A stretch of 52,902 bases of DNA. Source: Solirubrobacteraceae bacterium (GTDB lineage: Bacteria > Actinomycetota > Thermoleophilia > Solirubrobacterales > Solirubrobacteraceae). The stretch is taken from the NCBI GenBank assembly GCA_025934395.1, contig JAICYC010000015.1, forward strand, positions 1-52,902, written 5' to 3'. Both the position numbers and the translations under genes were made by a program. This document shows positions 24,458 to 35,229 of this stretch, one piece after another; the stretch's first letter is position 1, and each line of letters begins with the position of its first letter. The notes beneath the pieces were generated by a model that saw only the letters and a list, made by a program, of their open reading frames with translations, did no database searches and had not been told where the DNA came from.

Positions 24458-25780
24458 ATGGCCGGGAGCGCGACCACAACGACCGCAGACGGGACCGCGA
24501 ACCTCGCGAGCCTGCCCGCCGACGCGATCTCATACGAGGACCTGTACGCGCGCTGGGAGCGCGGCAACTGGCGAGCGACGGAGTTGGACTTCAGCGAGGA
24601 CGCGAGGCAGTGGCAGGAGGACTTCACCGAGTTCGAGCGCCAGGCGGCGCAGTGGAACTACTGCCTGTTCTTCTGGGGTGAGGACGCGGTGGCGGACAAC
24701 CTCTCCCCCTACATCGACGCTGCCCCGCGGGAGGAGCAGAAGTACTTCCTGACGACGCAGCAGGTCGACGAGGCGCGCCATGCAGTGTTCTTCAAGCGCT
24801 TCATGCAGGAGGTGTGCGGGGTGGGCGACGGCACGATGGCCGGCGGCCTACAGGCGATCAAGCCGCAGCTGACCGTCGGCTTCCGCAAGATCTTCGACCG
24901 TCTCGACACGATGGCCGACGAGCTGCGGCGCGACCGCTCTCCGGCGAAGCTCGCGGCGGCGGTGACGCTCTATCACATCGTGATCGAGGCATCGCTCGCA
25001 CAACCGGGCCAGCACTTCATCTGCGGCTACCTGCAGGAGCGCGACAAGCTGCCGGCCTTCCGCGAGGGCATGGAGAACATCGCGGCCGACGAGCAGCGCC
25101 ACATCGGCTTCGGGGTGAAGCTGCTGGCGGACCTCAACCGGGAAGACCCGGTGCGTGTGCCAAAGGCGGTCGCCCGGCTGCTCGGCGAAGTCACGCCGTA
25201 CACCTCGCAGGTGCTGATGCCTCCGGGCTGGGACGAGCGCTACGTGACCGTCTTCGACGCGACGCTCGACGACGTCGGTGTCGAAGGCGTGACGTCCATG
25301 ACCACGAAGCTGCGCTCGGCAGGGCTGCCGGTCGAGTCGCTTCCCGGGCCCCCGGTGATTCCCCCGGGGCTCACGCCGCTCGAGCTCTCACAGCGCGGGC
25401 GCGCGCTGGCCAAGGCCGGGGTGATCGGAGTACGCGAAGGGCCCTCTGCGCGCGACCCCGAGACCGTCGCGCTGCTGTTCGACATGGTGCAGCGCTCCGT
25501 GAACCCCCAGCACGGCCTCACGCGCCCGACGACATACCAGTGGGACTTCACAGACCGCGACATCGAGAGCTGGCACCTCGTGGTGAACAACGGCTCCAGC
25601 CAGGTCGCGCGCGGAGCGGCGGCCTCGCCGGACCTGCGGCTCGAGCTCTCCTACCAGGACTGGGTCGACATCGTGGGCCAGCGTCTGGACCCGCTGCGCG
25701 CAGTGGCCACCCGGCGGCTGCGCCCCCGCGGAAACCCGCTCGCGCTCGCGCGCCTGCGGCGCGTATTCCTCACGGGCTGA
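24458..25780 (+). CDS. R2-like (ribonucleotide-reductase small-subunit fold) ferritin-type di-metal protein fused to SCP2 sterol-carrier domain
   Basis: 440 residues. The N-terminal ~260 form a ferritin-like four-helix bundle with a complete di-metal ligand set: Glu75 (FFWGEDAVAD), Glu105-x2-His108 (DEARHAV), Glu177 (VIEASL) and Glu212-x2-His215 (ADEQRHIGF). The C-terminal ~130 residues resemble the SCP2 lipid-binding fold (WDFTDRDIESWHLVVNNGSS, LELSYQDWVDIVGQRLDPL). This pairing suggests an oxygenase or desaturase acting on a lipid or acyl group held by SCP2, rather than nucleotide reduction (inference; no R1 partner is nearby). It is likely repressed by the divergent TetR regulator. Confidence 0.82.
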   Translation: MAGSATTTTADGTANLASLPADAISYEDLYARWERGNWRATELDFSEDARQWQEDFTEFERQAAQWNYCLFFWGEDAVADNLSPYIDAAPREEQKYFLTTQQVDEARHAVFFKRFMQEVCGVGDGTMAGGLQAIKPQLTVGFRKIFDRLDTMADELRRDRSPAKLAAAVTLYHIVIEASLAQPGQHFICGYLQERDKLPAFREGMENIAADEQRHIGFGVKLLADLNREDPVRVPKAVARLLGEVTPYTSQVLMPPGWDERYVTVFDATLDDVGVEGVTSMTTKLRSAGLPVESLPGPPVIPPGLTPLELSQRGRALAKAGVIGVREGPSARDPETVALLFDMVQRSVNPQHGLTRPTTYQWDFTDRDIESWHLVVNNGSSQVARGAAASPDLRLELSYQDWVDIVGQRLDPLRAVATRRLRPRGNPLALARLRRVFLTG

Positions 25781-25841
25781 GCGGGGGCCGCAGCCCTCAG
25801 GCCGTTCGCCCGCCCGCGCGGGCCGCGATCTCCGGCGAGCG

Positions 25842-26609
25842 CTACTCGAGCACGAGGAACGTCAGGCGCGCGTAGGGCGCGAGCCCGGGGAACCGCCGCA
25901 ACAGCGCGTCGTCGACCCTCGCCACGGCGCGCGCAAAGGGGCGCTGCAGGCGGCGCGGGACAAGGAGGTTGAGCGGCATCAGGGGGATGCTCAGCAACTC
26001 GACCTCCACGTGGCTGAAACGCTCGAAGATGCCGGCGCAGATCTGCCAGTCGGCGACGGTGAGCGGGTGCTCGTCGTCGGTGCGGGCGCCGGGGGTCAGG
26101 CGCCGCCCGAGCCGCAGCAGCGGGTTGGCGGCGAGCGGCTCGAGAAACACCGCCCGGCCCCCGGGCCGGAGCAGGCGGCGAAGCTCCCTCAACGCGACCG
26201 GCATGTCGAGGTGGTGGAGGATCGAATGACCGACGATCAGGTCGAACGAGTCGTCGGTGAAGTCGGTGTGGTGGGCGTCGGCCGCCTGGAAGTCGACGCG
26301 GTCGGCGTACCCGCCGCTCCGGGCTTTCTCACGGGCGCGCCCGATCTCCTCCTCGGAGATGTCGATCCCGGTGACGTGGACCGCTCCTCGCGCCAGCAGC
26401 GACTCCACGCCGATCCCGGGCCCGCAGCCGTACTGGAGGACCGCCTTTCCCCGCGGGTCGAACATCGACTCGACCTCGTCGTGGCGGTTGAACTCGCCGA
26501 TCGCGCGCCAGATGACCCGCCTCAGCAGCCGATATTTGCTCGCGCCCGATGTGCGGTTGTAGAACTCCCGCTCGTGCTCGACGCGCTGAGAAACACCGAG
26601 TTCTGCCAC
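25842..26609 (-). CDS. Class I SAM-dependent methyltransferase
   Basis: 255 residues. Motif I is VLQYGCGPGIGVESLLARG (~58-76; Tyr replaces the usual Asp/Glu before GCG). Then VTGIDISEEEIGRAREKA, DFQAADAHHTDFTDDSFDLI and HSILHHLDMPVALRELRRLL, with the RPGGRAVFLEPL loop. The N-terminal EREFYNRTSGASKYRLLRRV is usual in small-molecule and lipid methyltransferases. It stands alone on the minus strand. Its start is divergent from a beta-helix gene across a 332-base leader region. Acceptor unknown. Confidence 0.83.
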   Translation of the reverse strand: MAELGVSQRVEHEREFYNRTSGASKYRLLRRVIWRAIGEFNRHDEVESMFDPRGKAVLQYGCGPGIGVESLLARGAVHVTGIDISEEEIGRAREKARSGGYADRVDFQAADAHHTDFTDDSFDLIVGHSILHHLDMPVALRELRRLLRPGGRAVFLEPLAANPLLRLGRRLTPGARTDDEHPLTVADWQICAGIFERFSHVEVELLSIPLMPLNLLVPRRLQRPFARAVARVDDALLRRFPGLAPYARLTFLVLE

Positions 26610-26941
26610 CGGCCGGGACTATACAGTCAGGCCTCCGAGGGATTGGACGGGCCAATGACCGGGCGCACGACGGCCGTTCGGTCTCGCAGAAGACGTCCGT
26701 AGAGCCGCCCGACGCCTCCGCACCGAGCGCGTTCCCGCGCGGCGTGCGCCGGTGGGCCAGCCCCGCTTCGGGCCCGCCCGCAGGCGGCGCGCGCCACCCG
26801 CGAGCGCCACGCACGGGTGCGGAGCATCTAAGAATCGCTGCGTCACGCATATTTAGCCGAAACCTGGGCAAAGCTGCACAACTAGACTTCGCAATATGCG
26901 ACCGCCGACCCATCGGCGGTGTCTCGAACCTGGAGGGTTTC
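26610..26941. other. 332-base divergent intergenic region with leader RNA
   Basis: No gene is visible here. The left ~200 bases are GC-rich and unremarkable. The right ~100 bases are more AT-rich around 26828-26856 and contain a structured leader (separate entry) before the beta-helix gene. Both divergent promoters must lie within it; no consensus -35/-10 pair could be assigned. Confidence 0.5.
26846..26919 (+). promoter_or_regulatory. Structured 5' leader RNA (class not recognised)
   Basis: Two perfect 8-base-pair helices lie in tandem upstream of the GTG at 26942: CGCATATT (26846-26853) with AATATGCG (26893-26900), enclosing 39 bases including CCTGGGCAAAGC, and ACCGCCGA (26901-26908) with TCGGCGGT (26913-26920), closed by a CCCA loop. 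The second helix ends 11 bases before the Shine-Dalgarno GGAGG (26932-26936). It has a GGGCAAA string but lacks the GEMM-I core, so it is not a second c-di-GMP-I aptamer by eye. It may be a cis-regulatory RNA. Confidence 0.5.
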
Positions 26942-28600
26942 GTGCGACGTATCCGTCACGGAAGGCCGAGGCGGCCCGGCATGGCCGCGCTGCTTGGAAC
27001 GCTCTTGGTCGCCGGCATGGTAATGCCGGTGGCGGCGGAGCCTGCCGGCGCGACGGAAGCCTCTACGTCATCGGTGGCGCCGACCCCCCTCGCCGAACCC
27101 GCGCCGCTCTCGGCACCCGCACCCGGCACCTCGACCATGGCGTCCACGCTCGCCGGCGAAGGCGAATCCGCGGCGGGCGCGGCGGTGACCGTCGTCAAAC
27201 CTGCGGTGAGCAACCTCTCGGCGATCCCGGGGCCCGAATCGCTGACGGCCCGCTGGTCCGTGACAACCACCGAAAACCTGGCGGGATTCCGGGTCCGCTA
27301 CCGGCCCTCCGCCGCACCGCTGGCGCCGTGGAGCGCGCCGGTGGACCTCAAACCGGGCGTCCGCCGCTACCCGATCAGCGGCCTGACCGTCCAGCCCTAT
27401 CAGGTCCTCGTCCGCGCGCTCACCGTGGACGGCACGCTGGGCGGCGCGCAGATCGTCACCGGGGTGCCGCTGCCTCCCGAAAACGAAGTGCCGCTGCCTC
27501 CCGAAAACGAAGTGCCGCCGCCTCCCGAAAAACCGGTCGAAGAAGAAAAACCCAGGGCACCGAGCTGCTCGCGGTACGCGGCCAACGGCGGCAGCGACAT
27601 CAATTCCGGCACTGCGAGCGCGCCGTTCCGCACGCTCAAACGTCTGATCGTCTCCCTCGCCGCGGGACAGACAGGCTGCCTGCAATCGGGCCAGGCGTTC
27701 GACACCGAACCCGACAGCACCGGTCAGGGCTCGATCACGATCAGAGGCGGCGAAAGCCATGGCGAAGCCGGCGCCCCGGTGACGATCACGTCGACCGACC
27801 CCGCGAACCCCGCCGTGATCTCACACAGCCTCTCGCTCACCGGCGGCGCGGACTGGCTCACGTTCACGCACCTGAAGTTCGAATGGGCGTTGCCCGGGCA
27901 GTGCACCTGGAGTGCCCTGGCGGTTGCGAGCAGCTGCCCCGCGGAAAGCCACGTCCAGATCGCGGTCTCGTCCAGACACGCGAGCTTCACCTGGGACGAG
28001 ATCACGAGCAAGGACACGAACATCTGCATGAATCTCGTCAAATACAACGGCTACACGGCCACCTCGACGCTGATCGAACACGACGTCATCCACGATTGCG
28101 GAACGCCCGTGCGGGCGCCGGGCGAACCGGGCTACCACGTGAACGTCAACGAAGAACCGGGCTGGCACGAGCACGGCATCTACGACTACGCGAACCACAC
28201 GACGATACGCAACAACTACTTCTACAACGTCTCGCGGGCAGCTCTGCTGTTCTACCCGGAAGGCAACGGGGCGGTGGTGGAACACAACGTGATCGACCAC
28301 AACGGCGTAGGCGTGTGGCTGGCCGGCACCGCCAATGTCCTCGTGCGCAACAACATCATCACCAACGCCACCAGCCCCCGCAGATACGAGGACTACGGGG
28401 TCGGCAGCAACGGCCCGGGGCAGGGCAACGTGATCGAACACAACTGCATGTACGGCAACGTCTCGGGCAACTTCGGCGTCGAGAGCCTCGTCGAGCTGCT
28501 CGAAAACCTGCTCGACACGAATCCCCTGTACGTGAACTCGACGGTGCACGACTACGAACTCCTCGCGGGTTCGCCCTGCACCGACGAGGCGCCAAAGTAG
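26942..28600 (+). CDS. Secreted FN3 plus right-handed beta-helix protein
   Basis: 552 residues from the GTG at 26942, which has a Shine-Dalgarno GGAGG 5 bases upstream. Signal peptide with basic start (VRRIRHGRPRRPG) and hydrophobic core AALLGTLLVAGMVMPVAA. Then a Pro/Ser/Ala-rich stretch, an FN3 domain (~88-175: SLTARWSVTTTENLAGFRVR, VLVRALTVDG), a proline-rich spacer with three VPLPPENE-type repeats, and a parallel beta-helix (TTIRNNYFYNVSRAALLF, AVVEHNVIDHNGVGVWLAG, VLVRNNIITNA). The N-cap SCSRYAANGGSDINSGTASA and AAGQTGCLQSGQAF aligns with the protein at 22278-23654, so the two are paralogues. Glu is GAA in 28 of 35 cases. No anchor is seen; likely released or polysaccharide-bound. Confidence 0.85.
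   Translation: MRRIRHGRPRRPGMAALLGTLLVAGMVMPVAAEPAGATEASTSSVAPTPLAEPAPLSAPAPGTSTMASTLAGEGESAAGAAVTVVKPAVSNLSAIPGPESLTARWSVTTTENLAGFRVRYRPSAAPLAPWSAPVDLKPGVRRYPISGLTVQPYQVLVRALTVDGTLGGAQIVTGVPLPPENEVPLPPENEVPPPPEKPVEEEKPRAPSCSRYAANGGSDINSGTASAPFRTLKRLIVSLAAGQTGCLQSGQAFDTEPDSTGQGSITIRGGESHGEAGAPVTITSTDPANPAVISHSLSLTGGADWLTFTHLKFEWALPGQCTWSALAVASSCPAESHVQIAVSSRHASFTWDEITSKDTNICMNLVKYNGYTATSTLIEHDVIHDCGTPVRAPGEPGYHVNVNEEPGWHEHGIYDYANHTTIRNNYFYNVSRAALLFYPEGNGAVVEHNVIDHNGVGVWLAGTANVLVRNNIITNATSPRRYEDYGVGSNGPGQGNVIEHNCMYGNVSGNFGVESLVELLENLLDTNPLYVNSTVHDYELLAGSPCTDEAPK
27464..27535 (+). repeat. Three 24-bp tandem repeats encoding a proline-rich spacer
   Basis: Units begin at 27464, 27488 and 27512; the first two are identical and the third has diverged at its 3' end. 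Each encodes VPLPPENE or a variant, giving an in-frame spacer between the FN3 and beta-helix domains whose length could vary by slippage. Confidence 0.92.
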
Positions 28601-28616
28601 CGGGTCCGGCAGGACC

Positions 28617-29939
28617 CTACGGCCCGAACTCCCTGGCCGCCGCGGAGGCCGCGACCGGTTCCGGCGCGGAGGCGCTCCCGGTCTGCGTCGGGGCCGGTAC
28701 CGGGGCAATCCCGGCGCGCGCCCACGCGCTGCGCTCGGGCCCGAACTCGCTCGGCGCGCCCGCGCCGGGCGCGGCCCCCCGCCCGTGGCCCCGCACAACG
28801 GCGCCGCCGTGTCTCGCCGAGGGGACACCGCCTGCGAGCGCACTCCGGGGACGCTCCGCGGCTGCGACGGCCCCCCGAGGCGCCGCCTGCCGCACGCTCT
28901 CGCGAGCGCGAGGCTGCACGTCCCCGCGGGAGGGACCGCCGCGGATCAGCTCGGAGCAGCCCACCCCGAGCCCGAGCACCAGCGCGCACCCGACGGCGAG
29001 CTTGGCGCCGAACGGCGCGCCGCCGAGCACCCAGCCGCCCCCAACCCCCGCGCCGGTGCCCGCGCCCGACGACGCTCCCGCGCCGACCGACGCCGCGCCC
29101 GGCGCAGCGGAGCCCGCGCAGGCGCCCTTGCCCGTGCCCGCCGCCGCCGCCCCGAGGCCATGCCCGAACGGCAGGTCGCGCAGCAGCGGCAGCAGGGGCG
29201 GCGGCAGCAGCGCGGCAAGCCCGCGCAGCGAGACCACGTAGGCCCGGCAGGCGGGGCAGCGTTGCCGGTGCGCGTTCGCCAGGCGGTAGCGCTCGCCCGC
29301 GGGATCGAGCACGCCGAGCGCGAGCGCCGCCATCAGCGATCGCTGCTCCTCGCACCACCGACCCTCGCGGATCGCGTCGAGCACCCGCCCCACCTTCGCG
29401 GCCACGCCCTCGCGGCCCGTGCGGCCGCCCTCCATCAGGCGGCGCATCGCGCGGTCGCTGATGCCCATGCGCGCCGCCGCCTCGGCGCGCGTGAGGCCGT
29501 GCAGGTAACAGAGCGCCGCCGCTTCGCGCTCGCGCGGGTCCAGGCGGCGGATCCCCTCCATCACCTGTGCCAGGCGCGCGCGGTCGTCGAGCTCGCCGGC
29601 TAGATCCTCGTGACCCTCCCACACGCGGTCCGTTCCGCGCGGGTCGTGCGGGCTCGGCCCGGCGAGGTGCGCGTCAGCGCGGAGCTCGTCGATCGCGCGG
29701 CGAAGCGTCACCACGATCAGCCACCCGGTGGGGTTCAGCACCTCGCGGCCTTCCAGGAGCGCTCCGTAGAGGCCCTGCCAGGCGGCGGCGTAGCACGCGT
29801 CGAGGTCCAGCGCGTCCGCCGCCGCCCCTTCGGCGGCCAAACGCTTGCGCACGCGCGCGATCACGCTCGCGCGCAGCGCATCGAACTGCGCGCTCAGGAG
29901 CCGCTCGGCGCGGTAGCGGCGCAGGGGGAGCGGGCTCAT
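28617..29939 (-). CDS. Sigma-70-family (ECF-like) sigma factor fused to a zinc anti-sigma-like domain and a transmembrane helix
   Basis: 440 residues. Region 2-like helices span ~15-90 (LDACYAAAWQGLYGALLEGR, NPTGWLIVVTLRRAIDELRA). Region 4 with HTH is ~122-175 (LDPREREAAALCYLHGLTRA, AARMGISDRAMRRLMEGGR). It then continues into a zinc-binding anti-sigma (ZAS)-type motif: Cys196, His224-x3-Cys228-x2-Cys231 (NAHRQRCPACRAY), the spacing seen in RsrA-type anti-sigma factors. A Gly/Ala linker, one membrane helix (KLAVGCALVLGLGVGCSEL, ~313-331) and a ~105-residue Ala/Pro/Arg-rich extracytoplasmic tail follow. Normally sigma and anti-sigma are separate proteins. The fusion suggests a membrane-held sigma factor released by zinc loss or proteolysis (inference). 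Confidence 0.8.
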   Translation of the reverse strand: MSPLPLRRYRAERLLSAQFDALRASVIARVRKRLAAEGAAADALDLDACYAAAWQGLYGALLEGREVLNPTGWLIVVTLRRAIDELRADAHLAGPSPHDPRGTDRVWEGHEDLAGELDDRARLAQVMEGIRRLDPREREAAALCYLHGLTRAEAAARMGISDRAMRRLMEGGRTGREGVAAKVGRVLDAIREGRWCEEQRSLMAALALGVLDPAGERYRLANAHRQRCPACRAYVVSLRGLAALLPPPLLPLLRDLPFGHGLGAAAAGTGKGACAGSAAPGAASVGAGASSGAGTGAGVGGGWVLGGAPFGAKLAVGCALVLGLGVGCSELIRGGPSRGDVQPRARESVRQAAPRGAVAAAERPRSALAGGVPSARHGGAVVRGHGRGAAPGAGAPSEFGPERSAWARAGIAPVPAPTQTGSASAPEPVAASAAAREFGP

Positions 29940-29954
29940 GGTATGAGCCTAGGC

Positions 29955-29973
29955 GATTCCGCTCAGCGGAATC
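29955..29973. promoter_or_regulatory. Perfect inverted repeat just upstream of the sigma-fusion gene
   Basis: GATTCCGC (29955-29962) and GCGGAATC (29966-29973) are exact reverse complements around a TCA centre. It sits in the 65-base gap between the rfbG stop and the sigma-fusion start (29939), about 16 bases from that ATG. There is no T-run on the minus strand, so it is more likely an operator or leader hairpin than a terminator. Confidence 0.5.
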
Positions 29974-30004
29974 GTTCCACTGGCCGGTTGTCCGGTACCC
30001 GGCG

Positions 30005-31099
30005 CTAGACGCCCAGGGATTCGAGCTGGGCCAGGCTCACCGCGCGCATGTCCGCGCCCGCGCGGTGGGCCTCGTGCCATTCCACGATCAGCGCGAGCGC
30101 GGTTGCGAGGACGCACGCGGGGCTCCAGCCCAGCTCCCGTTCGGCGGCGCCCGAATCGAGCGCGAGATGCCCCGCCTCGGGCGGCTCGTCCGCTTCCCGG
30201 GCCTGCCAGCGCAGCGCACCGCCCCACAGCTCGGAGAGCCGGTCTGCGACCCAGGCCACGTCGCGCTCGTCGTCCGCGCTGGGGCCGAAGTTCCACCCGT
30301 GCGCCGCGCCGGCGTCCTCCCACAGACGCTCGGCCAGGCGCAGGTAGCCCGCGAGCGGGCTGAGCACGTGTTGCCAGGGCCGCACCGCCGCCGGGTTGCG
30401 CACGCGCAACGGCTCGCGCGCCTCGACCGCGCGCAGCGCGTCGCCGATCAGGCGATCCTCGCCCCAGTCGCCGCCGCCGATCACGTTGCCCGCGCGGGCC
30501 GTGGCCAGTCGGGGCGCCTCCGCGCCGTCCCCGGCTCGGCTCGAGAAGAACGAGCTCCTGTAGGCGGCGCACACGAGCTCCGCGCACGCCTTCGAGCTGG
30601 AATAGGGGTCCGCGCCGCCCAGCGGATCGGACTCCACGAACCGGCGCCTGGAGCCCGGCGGGTTGGCGTAGCACTTGTCGGAGGTCACCACCACCACCGC
30701 GCGCACGCTCGGACCGTGCGAGCGGATCGCCTCGAGCACGTTGATGGTGCCGCCCACGTTCACCTCGTAGGTCGCCGCGGGCTCTCGCAGCGAGCGGCGG
30801 ACCATCGGCTGTGCGGCGAGGTGCAGCACGATCTCCGGGTCGCACGCACGCACCGCGTCCGCCACCGCGGCGCCCGCGCGCACATCCGCGCTCAGCTCGC
30901 GCATCTGCGCCCCCACGTTCGCGAGCTCGTACATGGACGGGCTCGTGGGGACGCCCGCGGAGAGGCCCGTCAGCTCGCTGCCCAGCGACTGCAGCCACAG
31001 GCAGAGCCACGCGCCCTTGAAGCCCGTGTGCCCGGTGACGAGCACTCGCCGCCCGGTCCAGAAGTCGCGGTCGATCCGCACAGGGGTCGGTATGTTCAC
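30005..31099 (-). CDS. rfbG: CDP-glucose 4,6-dehydratase
   Basis: 364 residues, extended SDR fold. Converts CDP-glucose to CDP-4-keto-6-deoxyglucose, the entry to CDP-3,6-dideoxyhexoses. NAD motif VLVTGHTGFKGAWLCLWLQS (~19-38) is characteristic of RfbG. HLAAQPMVRRSLREPAATYE (~93-112), VVTSDKCYAN (Thr/Ser plus Asp-Lys of the active site), the catalytic Tyr-x3-Lys in DPYSSSKACAE, and RAGNVIGGGDWGEDRLIGD are all present. The partner cytidylyltransferase RfbF is not in the window. The gene is divergent from wecG-like by 45 bases. Confidence 0.9.
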   Translation of the reverse strand: MNIPTPVRIDRDFWTGRRVLVTGHTGFKGAWLCLWLQSLGSELTGLSAGVPTSPSMYELANVGAQMRELSADVRAGAAVADAVRACDPEIVLHLAAQPMVRRSLREPAATYEVNVGGTINVLEAIRSHGPSVRAVVVVTSDKCYANPPGSRRRFVESDPLGGADPYSSSKACAELVCAAYRSSFFSSRAGDGAEAPRLATARAGNVIGGGDWGEDRLIGDALRAVEAREPLRVRNPAAVRPWQHVLSPLAGYLRLAERLWEDAGAAHGWNFGPSADDERDVAWVADRLSELWGGALRWQAREADEPPEAGHLALDSGAAERELGWSPACVLATALALIVEWHEAHRAGADMRAVSLAQLESLGV

Positions 31100-31144
31100 G
31101 CAATCGCTGGGTCAGCCGCCTCCACCCCGCCGGGGCCGCCCGCC

Positions 31145-31918
31145 GTGGCGCCGCCCGAGCGCGTCGCGATCGCCGGTGTTCCGCTGGCGGTCTCCGACTA
31201 CGACGAGGTGGTCGACTGGATGGAGGCGATGATCGCTGCGGACGGCCGCGGCTACGTCACCGCTGCCGCGGTCAACCTCGTGATGTCCGCGCGCGAGGAC
31301 CCCGACGCGCTGGCCGCGGTCCTCGACGCGACGCTCGCAGTGCCCGACGGCCAGCCGCTCGTGTGGGCGCTGCGGCTGCTCGGCCACACGCGCGCGACGC
31401 GGGTGTACGGCCCTGACCTGATGTTGGCCTTCCTCGCGCGCGCGGCCGCGGCGGGCATCCCCTCCTATCTCTATGGCGGCAGGACCCCGGAGGCGCTCGC
31501 CCTCCTGGAGCAGCGGCTGTGCGAGCGGTTTCCGGGCCTGCAGATCGTGGGCCGCTGGTGGCCGCCGTTCCGCGCGCTCACCCCGGAGGAGGAGGAGGCG
31601 GTGGTCGCCGACATCCAGCATTCCGGCGCAGCGGTGGTGTGGGTGGGCACGGGCCAGCCTAAGCAGGAGGTGTGGATGCGGCGGATGCGCCCGCGGCTGG
31701 CAGCGCCGCTGCTCGTGGGCGTGGGCGCGGCGTTCGACTTCCACGCGGGCCTCGTGCCGCAGGCGCCGCGGTGGATGCAGCGCGCGGGCCTGGAGTGGCT
31801 GTTCCGGCTCTCGCGCGAGCCGCGCCGGCTGTGGCGGCGCTACGCGCGCTACAACCCGATGTTCCTCGCCGCGTTCGCGCGCCAGTACGCGCGCCAGCGA
31901 CCGCGCCGCCTGCGCTGA
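31145..31918 (+). CDS. WecG/TagA/CpsF-family glycosyltransferase (GT26)
   Basis: 257 residues from the GTG at 31145 (VAPPERVAIAGVPL). The frame is open far upstream but there it is antisense to rfbG and the sigma gene and is not homologous. Family motifs: VAIAGVPLAVSDYDEVVDWM at the start, TAAAVNLVMSARED (acceptor region), VPDGQPLVWALRLLG, RVYGPDLMLAFLA, YLYGGRTPEAL, VVWVGTGQPKQEVWM (the GTGxPKQE signature) and GAAFDFHAGLVPQAPRWMQR. WecG adds ManNAcA and TagA adds ManNAc to a lipid carrier; two UDP-sugar dehydrogenases nearby would supply a uronate (inference). Confidence 0.9.
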   Translation: MAPPERVAIAGVPLAVSDYDEVVDWMEAMIAADGRGYVTAAAVNLVMSAREDPDALAAVLDATLAVPDGQPLVWALRLLGHTRATRVYGPDLMLAFLARAAAAGIPSYLYGGRTPEALALLEQRLCERFPGLQIVGRWWPPFRALTPEEEEAVVADIQHSGAAVVWVGTGQPKQEVWMRRMRPRLAAPLLVGVGAAFDFHAGLVPQAPRWMQRAGLEWLFRLSREPRRLWRRYARYNPMFLAAFARQYARQRPRRLR

Positions 31919-31969
31919 GCAGGCGCTGCGGCGTGCGCCGTTGGCCGCGCGGGCTACCCTTGGCTCTCG

Positions 31970-35225
<3,256 letters not shown>

Positions 35226-35229
35226 CCCC

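Noticed and set aside
24458-25780. True ribonucleotide reductase small subunit (NrdB)
   Set aside because: There is no NrdA partner, the C-terminus is an SCP2-like domain instead of the R1-binding tail, and the gene is under a TetR regulator.
26846-26941. Second c-di-GMP-I riboswitch before the FN3/beta-helix gene
   Set aside because: It has a GGGCAAA string and helices but lacks the GGGACGCAAAGCC core, the GNRA-capped P2 and the ACCG 3' element, so it is only called a structured leader.
29567-31144. Long plus-strand extension of the WecG frame
   Set aside because: It lies antisense to the sigma fusion and rfbG, is Arg/His-rich without domains, and the WecG family starts near the GTG at 31145.
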